Position numbers and translations under genes: made by a program. A DNA stretch of 64,000 bases from Amblyomma americanum (Eukaryota > Arthropoda > Arachnida > Ixodida > Ixodidae): positions 136,890,356 through 136,954,355 of the forward strand of contig NC_135505.1 of NCBI RefSeq assembly GCF_052857255.1, written 5' to 3'. Under the pieces are notes generated by a model. The model worked only from the letters and a program-made list of their open reading frames with translations. It made no database searches and was not told the DNA's origin. Shown piece after piece: positions 1 to 10,545 of this stretch; position 1 is the first letter of the stretch; every line of letters begins with the position of its first letter.

Positions 1-144
1 TTCACCAATGCACATGACAGCCAAATAGAATGACAATCACCAATTATTAACGTATGCGTCTATGCTTGTGTGCGGGAGAGGGGTCGAGGGGATCCTCAAA
101 GATATGTGCAGAAAGAAAAAAATATAATGTACCAGCTGCCTCAC

Positions 145-296
145 CTGATCAGGGCATGCATCTTTTTGTCAGCGATGGCCATTGCTTCCTGAAACGACAG
201 CACTTTGTCGGCTGCATCGTCTGGAAGCGGGATGCTGTCAGTCTGTGGCTCGTCAACTCCTGGCCCTGCCTTCACCTCTGGCTCTGTGTCACACAT
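145..296 (-). CDS. Second open frame in the COX19 last exon, product unknown
   Basis: The ATG at 296-294 lies three bases after the COX19 stop (TAA, GCC, ATG) and in the same frame. It opens a protein-like stretch of 50 codons beginning MCDTEPEVKAGPG and ending near KKMHALIR. At 145 the sequence reads ATCAG|GTGAGG, a good splice donor (phase 2); unspliced, the frame ends at a TGA right there, giving 51 residues. The first half is acidic and proline-containing, the second half could be an amphipathic helix. I do not recognise the family. No AATAAA is visible on this strand between here and the window edge, which favours splicing to further exons outside the window. It may be a downstream cistron of the COX19 mRNA, the first coding exon of an overlapping gene, or chance. 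Confidence 0.5.
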
Positions 297-299
297 GGC

Positions 300-3200
300 T
301 TAGTTCGACTTCCCCTCGGCCGACTCCTTGAAACCTAGCTTTGACCACTCCTCCTCAGCCATCAGGTGCCTGGAATCGAGCGAATGAAAATATAAGCTTC
401 CCTGATGGATGCCCAGTTTTTCGAAAGTGGGCTTTCACTTCAACTGCTCAACAGAACATGAAGGTGCACTAAAGAGTGTTCTAGAAAACTTCGTTATGAC
501 CTTTTTATTTTGCTTTCTGGGTTTCCATGAACAAAAGTTTCAGTCAACGACAACATAGCTGCAAATCAAGCCCATGGAAATAAGAATACGCGTGGACTCT
601 TTGTTTTTGCGAGGCTCAACCTCATCACCTTGCGATTGGCAAGTGAAAACCGTGAAGACAGCCCAAGTAATTTTTACTACTCTTTCTTACAGCACGACGT
701 AAGTAATAGTTTAATAAAACCACTACATATTTGTGGTTCAGAGAACATATCATTGAAAAAACAAGCCAGAAGCAATTGGACTATGTTTCCTCCTCATCTG
801 CTGGTGTGGGGGTGATGGCCCCCCCCCCCCGCCCCCTGCTCCGGCGGAAGCGCTCGCCTCGCTTTTTTCCTTGTGGTGTGTTGGTGATCATGGTTCCCCT
901 TTTTCGAAGGTCCTCTCTCTGCCCCTACTCCAGTTTTGAAATCCCACTACATCCATAGATCTATACTTTTTTGTGTGATGCCATCATGCTCTGTTGCAAG
1001 TGTTGTTCGGTTCACAATCAACATGTACATCTTCAAAGATCACTCCGCGCATTACTACGTATTACTCCGCCAATGGCAGAGCGGAAAGCTGCCATGCGAC
1101 TGGCTAAAAGGCACTCTACATGTTGGTTGACTGCTACTCTCTGCGGTCGGTTCGAAAATAAAGGTGGAAGCCGGGCATTTAATCCGATTTAATAGGGAAA
1201 TTGGCAACACGGAACAATAATTCGAAATTTCTAAGAATGCTTGGAACTTTTAGATTGAGTTCCAGCAGTAAAAAGACGAGCTCAGTATTCTCTTTAGTGC
1301 ACCTTTAAATGTAGATTTGCACACATTTTCAGCATACATTTCACTCTTCAAGCATAAAAAGTGGTGTGCGCGGTTTAAAGTCCCCAAGCTATGACGGACA
1401 CCACAGGGGAGGAACTTCAGATTAAATTGGGCCATCTGCGGGTTCTGTAACGTACACTGACATCACACTGCACATGAAAATTTTCAAGGTTTCCATCGAA
1501 ATGCAGCTGCCACAGCCAGGGTTCAATGCCGCACCCTTGGGCTCATAAGCCAGATACCAAGACCACTGAATAACTGCGATGTTGTCCTTCAAGTATAAAA
1601 ATGCTAAGACAGCTAGTATCACGAAGTACTCCAGTCTACATTGCAACCCCTATAAACTCCATTGCATACATCAGGTGCAACGCTGTGAAATTTACGGAAG
1701 TAGTCCACATGGGAAAATAAAGAGAGGCGTGTTACTCCGTGCTTGTTCTGTGACCGAGTGGTCTTAGTTACGAGAAAGCGACAGCGTGTGGTCTGCAATA
1801 AGAAGGAATTTAATTAACCTCATGACAAATGTGTCATGTAGTAAGCCTGCAGGCGAAGCATTTACTACGTTTCGCTCACCACAAGGAACGCACTACTTTT
1901 TGGTCATGGATGCAGGCAGCGCAAACAAGAACGCTAGCTTTGACACCGTTGCACCTGATGTATGAAACGGACTGTAGCTTCTACCACAACCTCCCATGGA
2001 CCTGCAATGTAAATTCTGCCAGCCAATTTTTTTCAAGTGTTCTAGACAGATAATTCAAATCCTGAAACATGATTGAGATATACTGATACAATGAATATGA
2101 GTGAAATTCTCGATCGAAGGTCATAGGAAAGCTATAGAGCCCTCATTGCTAAAATGGGCATTTCTGTACGATGGTCGCACCATTATGAGTGCTAAGAGGT
2201 GATTAAAAATGCTTTACGGTATGTTGAAACGCACTTGAATCTGCTTACATTTTGAGTTCACAACGCCTCATACTAATAAGGTATGAAAACGCACCAGCAG
2301 TAGTACTGTTTGGACTAAACACTGCTTTATACTGTGCTAAGACAGTTTTGCTGCCAAATGTATTTCTCAATGCACATTCTTTCTGGTTTTCCTTTGCAAG
2401 TAAATGCAACAAGGGCAGCATTCAGCATATCAAGAACATTTCCAGGTTCTAAGCAAAACAAAGAGAACCCACTCAAAGAGATGAGCTTGCTATCCCAGTT
2501 AATGAAGTCCATGAAGTGAGAGAAAGCAAAGGCAGCACTTTTCTTAAATAGGTGTTTACGTATGGCACATTCTCTGATCCAGCCATTTGGTTGCACTCAA
2601 GGGAAATCTAGGAAACCTGTCACAGAAACTTCTCCCAAGCTAAAGATGGCTGAATATATTTTTTAAACCAATAAACTGAGAGTAGCGAAGGTTGGTCTTT
2701 ACAATGGTACTAAGAATGAGTGAATCATGTTTTATGAAAGGCAGTTCGAAAGAACTGATTGGTAAGAACAATCATGCATCTTTAGTAGAATCATGAGAAG
2801 TTCAAAGGTTAGCGGCCTTTCTGAACGAAGAAGGCATTATTATGTGCTTCCTCCCATACGGCATGCCAGCAGCCCCTTACCTGTCTAGCTAGTGTCACTT
2901 TCCCATCTTAGCAATAGGAACTGATGGGCGAGTTGGTCTGACGTGACGGACCAACTCATCCAGTTGGAAGTCAGCACTGGGTCTGTGACACCATAGAGTT
3001 TCTTACTATTAACTAGAAGGAAAGCTGGCGCCCCGCCTATAGGAGTTTGCATGGAGCTTCCTCGTGACCACCTGTACCACCAAGGGCGCTCTAAGCATCA
3101 TGATGCAGAGAGCTACCGACTGCAGAACTACAACTTTTGGCCAAAAAACAAGGAAAAAACAAACGTTCGATAATCAAGAATGTCCTGTCATTCAATATCC

Positions 3201-4594
3201 TGCCTAGAAGTCATAACAAACTAGCAGAAAAGCATGTAAATGCAAAGTTTGCTCAAAATAAGCGACTGCTCGCTCTCCTATTGGCCAAGCATTGCAGACC
3301 ACAAAAGCCAATATTGCGTGTTTAACAAGCGCACTTTTAAAACGAAATATGTTTTTGAAAAAAATATTGTCGCCTCAGCAATTTAAAAGGTTTTTCCACA
3401 GCAGTTCCAGAAAACAAAAACCTTTTATTGGCGTCGTGTGCTGTTGCGTTTTCGCTACTATGGCTTTTGCACACTACTTTTACGCCGAAGTCGTATACGG
3501 AATGGGGCATCTTAGTAACGCTACTCCGTGTTACTAAAAAAAATCTACTGTCCCGCACCAAGTAGCTCATCGCCCCATGATGCTTTGAGCGCCCATGGAG
3601 GTCCAGGTGCAGCGGCGCCAGCTTTCCATCTAGTTAATAGTAAGAAACCACTCCATGTAAGGAACTATGGCACCAAGTAGCTCATCGCCCCACGATGCTT
3701 TGCGCGCACATGGAGGTTCAAGTAGTTCTATGAAGGTTCAGGTGCAGCGCCACCAGCTTTCCTTCTAGTTAATAGTAAGAAAATCTGTGTGACACTCATT
3801 GCCTGCAACAAAAAAGAACAGAAGTAGTTCCAGATACTATTAGCACGCGTGTAAGACCACCCGCGGTAAAATACCAAAACCGAAATCACTTTTGCACCAC
3901 GAATCTGTCAGCACGTACGCGAAACGTATTTAAGTACTGCCTTCAAGAACTCGAATTGGGACGTTTCCAGCAATAGCATTGATGGCCTGAAATAATGCAT
4001 GTCAATGAAACGACGTGAGAAACGGCACCGAACACAACCATTTGGAATCACAAAATCGCACGGGCGTCGAAAGCCATTGAAAGCATGCGGGACAAGCCCG
4101 AACGGAAGCCAAGCGAATCCGAAAAAGGGAAAAAAAAAAAAAAAGTCACGAGCGGTTCCCTAGCTCGCGATTAGCCCGGCAAGTATGAAATGGTTTTCTG
4201 AGAATTGGAGGCCATAAAAAAATTCGAATCTACGACGAACCTTCTCAAGGGGCTCGGCAACACTTACTTGTCCATCCTGCATTTCAAATACTTCTGGGCG
4301 AGATGCCTGCAGGGTTCCGCGTTGCCGTCGTTGTCCTTCAAGCAGAGAAGGTATTGTAGGACTCCCTTCTTGCATTCGCCTTCAATGAACGAACCGGAAG
4401 ACAGTGCGATAACTTGGGCATTATTCTAAACGTTAGCATATCTAAATTAGTTCAGCTGTCGATACGGCTCCATATCTGTTCAGCCGTGAAAAGAACTCGA
4501 AAGCGAGCTTCTTACCGTCGTGGTCCAGCGGGAAACTGCCTTTGTCGGGCGGCTTGGGAGTGAAGACTTTTTGGCCAAATGTTACCGATGACAT
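300..4594 (-). CDS. COX19: COX19, cytochrome c oxidase assembly factor (three exons)
   Basis: Small soluble twin CX9C protein of the mitochondrial intermembrane space/cytosol; in known eukaryotes COX19 supports copper delivery during cytochrome c oxidase assembly. I read three exons on the minus strand: 4594-4516 (ATG at 4594), 4379-4268 and 369-300 (TAA at 302-300). The lengths 79+112+70 give 261 bases, 86 residues, close to the roughly 90 of the family. Exon 1 carries the family signature PPDKGSFPLDH. Exon 2 carries both CX9C motifs, a first helix beginning ECKK and a second beginning CRHLAQ. Exon 3 carries the KLGF motif near the C-terminus. Splice sites are G|GTAAG (4516), AAG| (4380), AA|GTAAG (4268) and CAG| (370), with phases 1 and 2 that match. 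Intron 2 is about 3.9 kb. A larger overlapping frame at 4512-4781 on the same strand is a shadow. Identity is firm from the motifs; exact exon borders are inferred. Confidence 0.93.
370..4267 (-). other. COX19 intron 2 (3.9 kb)
   Basis: No coding sequence is supported here. The intron contains a short poly-C run near 820-830 and the inverted/direct repeat complex at 2994-3783. The many short open frames have no family motifs and are treated as chance. Confidence 0.7.
2994..3783. repeat. Foldback element with duplicated right arm
   Basis: The stretch at 2994-3110 is repeated in reverse complement at about 3555-3648, and the right arm is repeated directly at about 3668-3783. The outer ends read TTCTTACTATTAACTAGAAG on the left and its complement on the right (3614-3648 and again 3749-3783). 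Long imperfect arms around a roughly 450-base centre fit a foldback or MITE-type DNA element that has partly duplicated. No transposase is visible. Confidence 0.65.
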
Positions 4595-5205
4595 GACAAA
4601 ACCATAACTTGCGTGAAGCGAGCAGTGAAACGAGCGCTAATGTTGCAGCTACGCTGCTGGCTGGCTTGACCAAATCCGCCTTGGCGGCCTTGGCTTGACC
4701 GTAAACGACTGCGCAAGAGCACAGTAGCGATGACAGCGACACAACGGCGGTTTCCTGGAGTTTCGGTTTCGTATCACGCATTTGTGCGTGCTGATTTGTA
4801 GCTGGCTACTACTAAAGCATTTGATATCGCTCACGGAGCTGAACTGTACGTAACGCCTGTTTCACATGCAAGCGAAAATGCTAGCAAATCCTGCCGCCGC
4901 GGCGGAAGAACCTGTTTCGAGTTGTCGCTGTGATGAGTTTGAAATTTTCGCTGCGTTGCGCCGCTCAATCGAGCTCGCTTGCATGTGAACCAGCCTTAAC
5001 TCCGAATGCAGCAGTGTAAAAGAATAAACGGTAGTTTAAAGGAAAAAAGGCGGAAAATAAGTGACCATGTTTCAGTATAAAAACAGACGCGAGCGTCCTT
5101 TAGAAGGTAAAGAAAATTTTATAACTAAGGGAACTGAAAGGTTTAAGCTTACTTTATGCAACGCAAAAAACGAAAACTCGTCAATCTGTAAAAAGAAAAC
5201 AAGTG
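4595..5205. other. Spacer upstream of COX19 and downstream of the LRR gene
   Basis: This 0.6-kb spacer must hold the COX19 promoter and 5' UTR, but I see no clear TATA element. It contains a small inverted-repeat element at 4854-5000. Confidence 0.5.
4854..5000. mobile_element. Short MITE-like inverted repeat
   Basis: Left end TTCACATGCAAGCGA and right end its complement (TCGCTTGCATGTGAA) enclose about 145 bp with a GC-rich centre. The arrangement fits a small non-autonomous DNA element. It sits some 260 bp upstream of the COX19 start, so it may lie in or near that promoter. Confidence 0.6.
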
Positions 5206-5211
5206 TTTATT
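5206..5211 (-). terminator. Poly(A) signal of the LRR gene
   Basis: TTTATT on the plus strand reads AATAAA on the minus strand, about 42 bases after the stop codon of the LRR gene. Confidence 0.75.
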
Positions 5212-5252
5212 TAAAACCTCAACTTTATATAACAAAAAAAAACTGCCTCAGT

Positions 5253-7451
5253 TCACAGCCGCACATCGGAAACCCGAAGGTACGAGAGCACTTCGTTCAA
5301 GCAGTACTTGTTGAGGTGGTCGAACATTGTCACTTTCTTCTTCCTTTTGCGCTTTGGCCCAATGCACACGACCTCCTCCTTCACCACGCCCGTAATCCGG
5401 AAGTAGTTGTCCTCAACAAAGTGCTCGGCTTCCCTTATCAGGGTCAGCGCCGACGGACGACCCTTGCTTGCTCCGGCCTTGCCTAGTTCCTGGTGAAAGA
5501 ACGTGCTCGCCTTGTACACCTCGAACGCCTCGGCTCCCTTCTTGACAATCGTGTGGGCCAGTACAAACTCGATGGCCTGCATCATCATGTACATGTTGCG
5601 GCGGAGACGCTCCCTGATCTTGAATCCCGCGCTGCTGGAGGTCGTGTAGCCCAGTCCAAACATCTGGATCATGGGGTTATTTGCGATGCCTGCGCTGAGG
5701 ATATTCAGGCTTGCCTCGTCGACAGAGGGCCGTCCGAAGGTCATGCAGCAGAGCGTCCTGTTGACTTCAAGGGCGGCGGCGATGGCCATGCTGGCGCTAA
5801 TTCTGAGGGAGCCGCATTGGGCGCTGAACCACCAGATGCTCTTATTCTTGGCCAGGCCGTGGAAGATGCGGATAAGGCACAAGGTGGTCACCTTTTTGGT
5901 GATGGTCACCGCCTTGATGGTCGTGGTCACCTCGAAGAGGCGCGCCAACGCAGTTCCATCCTCGGTGTTGAGGTAGCAGTTGACCTCGACCTCCTGTATG
6001 GACTTGTTCTTTTCAAGCGCGGAGCACAGCTGGTCGATTTCTGGGCTGGACGTGCAGATGCACAGGTACTGGAGGGTCTCGTTCAAGCGGAGAGTGTGCG
6101 ACAGCTGCTTCATGGCGGGAGACCCCCAGACGAAAAGCTGCACCCCATGGAGAGTCTTGTTGGATGCCAGGGCGGCCGTGAACGCGTCCAAAGGCCTCCT
6201 GCCACCGTAGTTGGATTCCAGAGTGGCGTTGAGTCGTTGCAGCGTCCCGTTGATGGCAAGCAGTCTGGCCAAAGCGACGATCCCGTTCTCGCCAAAGCCG
6301 TTGGCAAAGAGCGACAGCACCTTGAGCGTTTTGTTGCGCAGTAGGGACTCGGCCACGGCGACGATTCCAGAGTCTGAGATGGCATTGCCACACACGTGGA
6401 GCTCTTCGAGCTTAGCATTCACGGTGAGCATGTCTGAGACCGCGTACGCTCCTTCGGCTCCCATCGCGTTGTCACGCAGGTCCAGGACCATGAGCGAGCT
6501 GTTGGTCTTCAACGCGTTGGCCAACGCCCGCGTTCCTGCAGGTCCAATGCTGTTGCTCGCAATGCGCAACGCCACCAGCGTGGTATTGTGCGCCAGCGCG
6601 GACGCTATGGCCACCGCCCCTTTGGCCTGGAGTCTTGCCCTCTGCAGAGTAGCCGACTTCAGCGTCTTGTTGTGCTGCAGCAGCTTCGCAAACTGCTGCG
6701 CTCCCCGTATGCCCACAGTGGTGATCTCCAACTTGATGAACTCTACCGTCCGGCTGGTCTCGAGTGCCTTGAACAGCGCGACGACGTCGACAACCTTGAG
6801 GCCGACCTCGACGAGGGACACTTCCTTCAGCGTCGCGGTCGACGCGACGTAGCCCGACAGCGTCATCATGTCGCACTGGCGCAGCTGGAGGTTGGAGATC
6901 TGGACGCTGATCATGTAGCCACGCACTATGACCTTGATGAGCCCGTACGCCTCCTCCCTCGTCATCATCTGTCCGTCCAGGTGGAACTGCTCGATGGCGC
7001 TGTTGGGGATCAGGTGGTCGAACATCCTCGGCCTGAGCGCGAACAGGTGACCCGAATACCCGCAGTGCACGTAGTAGATGCACCGGTGGATCGACAGCAG
7101 CTCTCCCAGGAGCGCGGCACACACCAGCCCGTGTTCGGTGATGCTCGGGTCGCACTGGGGCGCGAACGTGCAGACGGACAGCTTGCCGGGCCGGCTCTGG
7201 CGGAGCTCGACGCCGATGGTCTGGAAGAAGCGGTTCCAGACGCCGGCTCGCCTGATGAGCCAGCAGCCCTGCTGTCTCGGGGGCGGCTCGACGCCATCGA
7301 TGGTCACGTAGAAGTCAGTGTCGGTGCAAGGCGCCCTCACGTCCAGGTCGAAGCGCCTGAAATAAGTCTTCAGACTGCGTACCGTAGTCGGCTTCCTCAT
7401 TTCCGGGTCGGCCTGCTTCTGGGCCCTCTTACGTTTCATGCTGGTCGCCAT
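5253..7451 (-). CDS. Ribonuclease-inhibitor-like leucine-rich-repeat protein
   Basis: Single-exon gene of 732 residues, probably an intracellular protein-protein interaction scaffold. I chose the ATG at 7451 because it has a strong context (CACCATGG) and the frame upstream has no other ATG. Residues 1-20 are basic (KRKRAQK). Residues 20-170 are a non-repeat N-terminal region with several Cys. From about 175 to 590 runs a series of 28-residue RI-type LRRs of the form xxLxxLxLxxNxIxxxGxxALAxxL, clearest around 290-410, as in NLRC3-like/RNI-like proteins. There is no NACHT or other nucleotide-binding domain and no signal peptide or membrane segment. A lysine-rich patch (KRKRKKK) near the end is followed by a C-terminal segment resembling the start of an F-box (HLNKYCLNEVLSYLRVSDV). 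Families of such single-exon LRR genes are common in ticks; this is family knowledge, not a match made here. Long antisense frames over 5493-7790 are GC-rich shadows. Confidence 0.9.
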   Translation of the reverse strand: MATSMKRKRAQKQADPEMRKPTTVRSLKTYFRRFDLDVRAPCTDTDFYVTIDGVEPPPRQQGCWLIRRAGVWNRFFQTIGVELRQSRPGKLSVCTFAPQCDPSITEHGLVCAALLGELLSIHRCIYYVHCGYSGHLFALRPRMFDHLIPNSAIEQFHLDGQMMTREEAYGLIKVIVRGYMISVQISNLQLRQCDMMTLSGYVASTATLKEVSLVEVGLKVVDVVALFKALETSRTVEFIKLEITTVGIRGAQQFAKLLQHNKTLKSATLQRARLQAKGAVAIASALAHNTTLVALRIASNSIGPAGTRALANALKTNSSLMVLDLRDNAMGAEGAYAVSDMLTVNAKLEELHVCGNAISDSGIVAVAESLLRNKTLKVLSLFANGFGENGIVALARLLAINGTLQRLNATLESNYGGRRPLDAFTAALASNKTLHGVQLFVWGSPAMKQLSHTLRLNETLQYLCICTSSPEIDQLCSALEKNKSIQEVEVNCYLNTEDGTALARLFEVTTTIKAVTITKKVTTLCLIRIFHGLAKNKSIWWFSAQCGSLRISASMAIAAALEVNRTLCCMTFGRPSVDEASLNILSAGIANNPMIQMFGLGYTTSSSAGFKIRERLRRNMYMMMQAIEFVLAHTIVKKGAEAFEVYKASTFFHQELGKAGASKGRPSALTLIREAEHFVEDNYFRITGVVKEEVVCIGPKRKRKKKVTMFDHLNKYCLNEVLSYLRVSDVRL

Positions 7452-8798
7452 GGTGTACGGTGCGGTGTTTCGCCTGCTCGTCAACCAGCTAGAGACGACC
7501 GGACAGCGGTGAACCGCTGCACTGAAACGACGCTGGTGTCGGGTGGGCTCGCGGCGTCGTTAGCGGGTGCTCCGAACCCGGCGGCGGCAAGACTGTGCAG
7601 CGGGGCGACTGGTGGTCACAGCGGCGTCCGAACGTGGTGCACGGGGCCCGTGCCAGCGGGTGGCTGTGTCGCGGGCCGCGCAGGGCGAACGTTGTCTTCT
7701 TCGAGAGCACGGGCCTCGGTAAGCGAGAAAAAAAACGTCCGCAGACGCTGCACTGCAGACCTTTCACAGCACCCGCCGCGCACAAGCTGAACGCTGCTGT
7801 GGCGCCGAACTGGCTCGACGCGCGAGGCACGTTCACATCAGCGCGTGTTGCGTGCACGTTGTCCTTCTCGAAATCAACCGCGTGATTGACGAAAAATGGC
7901 GGCCACCAACAAGCTAGGGCTCGTCCGCACATTTGCCACCGCAAGACACGGCGACGCGCAGTGGCAGTCGATGTCTTTCACGGCGCTCGAAGCAGCGCCA
8001 CCTGGTCGCGGCGGAGAATGATATGCACCGAGATAAGGATGCCGCTTCGAGATCACCCGGGGCGATATCTGAGCGCACGCAGCAGTGACGCGATGAAGTG
8101 TCATTCTTAGTCACCAGCTAAAAGGGCGGTGCATCTTGATATTGCTATATGATATCGTTGAGCAATGATATCGCGCTCGGTGACAGAAAGGCGTCTTGTG
8201 ACTTGTCCAGCTGAAAGGGAGACGCTAGCATGCTTTTCAGCCCGCGCGGGAGCTGTATTTGACGGAACCAAAACATCGAAAAAAAATACAAGAAGACAAG
8301 ATTGCCGGACTTTTCCTTTCCTTAATGCGAATAAATGATCGAACGTCAGCTATCCCGCCACTTCGTCCTGAACGCTGTCGGGGTTTTTTCGCGTTGACAT
8401 TGCTTTTGCCACCACATTTCGGGCCATTTTGTGCTAGCGATTGAGACATATTGAAACCTTAAAGCGTTCGCGCCCCGAGAAGCGGGCGCGTTTCTGTAGC
8501 GGCAATCAGTATTAAACGACGACTCGCCTTCCGTTCAGCGCGTGCAAGACTCTTGATTGCCACGTCGGGGTTGTTTAATTGGCGCTGCATTTGTCGTGCC
8601 TTGCAACTCAACTGCACACTATAAAGAGCGGGAAGTGCGGCCCGAAGTGATGAGGATGATGATGGCCTCTGGCTGAATGGCACGTGCACACGGTAGGGGA
8701 TTAACCAGGGTACATTGTTGATACAAACGCACACATGGGTAAGGAGTGGATTAATTGGATTATAAACACTGGCAGACGTGTTTCGCCGTCGTCGCCGT
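7452..8798. other. GC-rich 5' flank of the LRR gene
   Basis: The region 7452-7900 is CpG- and GC-rich and probably includes promoter and 5' UTR of the LRR gene. At 7896 an ATG in strong context (AAAATGGCGGCC) on the plus strand opens a 41-codon frame ending near 8021, without a recognisable motif or splice donor. I see nothing else of note before the RTE tail. Confidence 0.45.
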
Positions 8799-9462
8799 CA
8801 TCATCATCATCATCAGCCTGACTACGCCCACGCAAAGGCCTCTCCCATGTCTTTCCAATTAACCCTGTCCTGTGCCAGCTGCGGTCACCTTATCCCCGCA
8901 AACTTCTTACCCTCATCCGCCCACATAACTTTCTGCCGCCCCCGCTACACTTGCCTTCTCCTAATTGGAATCCACTCCGGTAGCCTAAACTACCATCGAT
9001 TATCGTGCCTTCTCATTACATACCCTGACCAAGCCCATTTCTTCTTGATTTCGATTAGGACCCACCGCGGCGGCTCAGTGGTTAGGGCACTCGTCTATGC
9101 TGAGCCGGGGTGTACCCGGGTGCGACCCCGATCGCGGCGGCCGCGTTTCGGTGGAGGCGAAACGCTAAGGCGCCCGTTTGCTGTGCGATGTCAGTGCACG
9201 TTAAAGGTTCCCAGGTGGTCGAAATTACTCAGGAGCCCTCCACTACGGCACCTCTTTCTTCCTTTCTTTCGCTCCCTCCCTTATCCCTTCCCTTACGGCG
9301 GTGTTCAGGTGTCCGCCGAGATGTGAGGAAGATACTGCGTCATTTCAATTCCTGAAAAAACAATTATTATTTCGACTAGGATGTCATTAACCCGCGTTTG
9401 TTTCCTCACCAACTCTGCCATCTTCCGGCCTCTTAACGTTACACCTATCATTTTAACGCGAC
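8799..9462 (-). mobile_element. RTE-like LINE 3' end, interrupted by a SINE
   Basis: The minus strand reads, in broken frames, motifs of the RTE C-terminus: KWAWSGYVMRRHDNRW, then a LAQDRVNWKDMGE-like segment. The element ends in (ATG)n, seen as (CAT)n at 8799-8815, as RTE elements end in short tandem repeats. The LINE resumes at 9369-9462 after a SINE at 9061-9368. Frameshifts and stops show it is dead. A sister copy lies at 17957-18583. Confidence 0.75.
9061..9368 (+). mobile_element. tRNA-derived SINE with (ATT)-type tail
   Basis: The head has an A-box-like GGCTCAGTGGTTAGGGC and a degenerate B-box (GGTGCGACCCCG), then the family core (GTGCTGTGCGATGTCAGTGC) and an ATTATT tail. It is flanked by a 13-base target duplication with one mismatch: ATTTCGATTAGGA at 9048-9060 and ATTTCGACTAGGA at 9369-9381. 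It resembles tRNA-derived tick SINEs such as the described Ruka family; that link is from memory. Confidence 0.88.
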
Positions 9463-9544
9463 AGCGTTAAGGAGCTCGCGTCGCAGAAAAGCCGGTGTCT
9501 TCGGCGGCGTTGGCCGTGAGCAAAAAATGGCGCATCTCGGTGGA
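9463..9544. repeat. Palindromic AACGCGACAGCGTT repeat fragment
   Basis: TTTTAACGCGACAGCGTTAA is a near palindrome followed by a GC-rich stretch. A related start (TTTTAACGCGATGGCGTT) occurs at about 39080, so this is probably a dispersed repeat. Confidence 0.4.
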
Positions 9545-9890
9545 CACCTTCCCTTACGGCGCTGTACGGGTGTCCACCGAGATACGTGAGACATGCGTCA
9601 TTTCCTTTCCTTAAAACCAATTTTCATTTCACTTTCCTTCCCTTACGGCGCGGTTCGGGTGTCCACCGAGATACGTGAGACATGCGTCATTTTCTTTCCT
9701 TAAAACCAATTTTCATTTCACTTTCCTTCCCTTACGGCGCTGTACGGGTGTCCACCGAGATACGCGAGACATGCGTCATTTCCCTTCCTTAAAACCAATT
9801 TTCATTTCACTTTCCTTCCCTTACGGCGCGGTTCGGGTGTCCGCCGAGATACGTGGGACAGGCGTCCTTTCCTTAAATTGTCCAACGGAA
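9545..9890 (+). repeat. 89-bp tandem repeat derived from a SINE 3' end
   Basis: The phrase CCCTTACGGCG recurs at 9551, 9640, 9729 and 9818, exactly 89 bp apart. Each unit matches the SINE 3' region: the GGTTCGGGTGTCC segment, then ATACGTGAGACATGCGTCATTT, then a CCTTAAAACCAATT tail-like part. About four units are present. Confidence 0.85.
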
Positions 9891-10196
9891 CACGCGTCGC
9901 GCCGAACGGGCGATGGCGTTCCGCGCGCGCCTTGGAAACGCTGCAACACGCTGCCGCGTCTCGACTTAAAAGACTAAGCTTAAGTGTCCTCCAAATTTTA
10001 CTTTCCCTATCTCGCTGCGCTGTCCTCTATTCTAATCACCGTGTTACAGTAGCCGCGTTTACATAATGCGACAGCAGCGCATCATAACTTCCTGGCGCGT
10101 CGCCTTCATGTAAATGGCGTTAATGCCCTAGGATAGCGCGCGTATCGATGGGTCAGACGGGGGCAGATCGAGTAAGGCTTCCGCGGTGAATGGAAA
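9891..10196. other. Spacer, nothing recognised
   Basis: GC-rich sequence between the 89-bp array and the next SINE. I see no gene or clear repeat. Confidence 0.4.
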
Positions 10197-10545
10197 TAAT
10201 AATAATAATAATTGGTTTTGGGGGAAAGGAAATGGCGCAGTATCTGTCTCATATATATCGTTGGACACCTGAACCGCGCCGTAAGGGAAGGGATAAAGGA
10301 GGGAGTGGAAGAAGAGGTGCCGTAGTGGAGGGCTCCGGAATGATTTCGACCACCTTCGTTTTTGGTTTTGGGGCAAAGGAAATGGCGCATGCATCTGTCT
10401 GACATATCGGTGGACACCTGAACCGCGCCGTAAGGGAAGGGATAAAGGAGGGAATGAAAGAGGAAAGGAAGAAAGAGGTGCCGTAATGGAGGGCTCCGGA
10501 ATAACTTCGACCACCTGGGGATTTTTAACGCGCACTGACACCCCC
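10197..10545 (-). mobile_element. Two tandem truncated SINE copies
   Basis: On the minus strand, a 3' SINE piece (plus-strand positions 10197-10351, starting in the (AAT)n tail) abuts a second, longer 3' piece (10352-10545). Both carry the family phrases CTGAACCGCGCCGTAAGGGA and GGAGGGCTCCGGAAT. Neither has the tRNA head. This may be one insertion into another or a tandem duplication. Confidence 0.8.

Noticed and set aside
4512..4781. 89-codon minus-strand frame with hydrophobic start
   Set aside because: Overlaps COX19 exon 1 in a different frame; the COX19 motifs decide for the other frame.
5061..5486. 141-codon plus-strand frame
   Set aside because: Its second half is antisense to the LRR gene 3' end and the first half is AT-rich UTR-like sequence.
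5493..7790. Long plus-strand frames of 283, 213 and 400 codons
   Set aside because: They are antisense to the LRR gene and caused by its GC-rich codon use; no start context or motif.
9062..9140. tRNA gene
   Set aside because: The A- and B-box sequences belong to SINE heads; no acceptor stem or full cloverleaf can be formed, and the same head recurs in several copies with target duplications.
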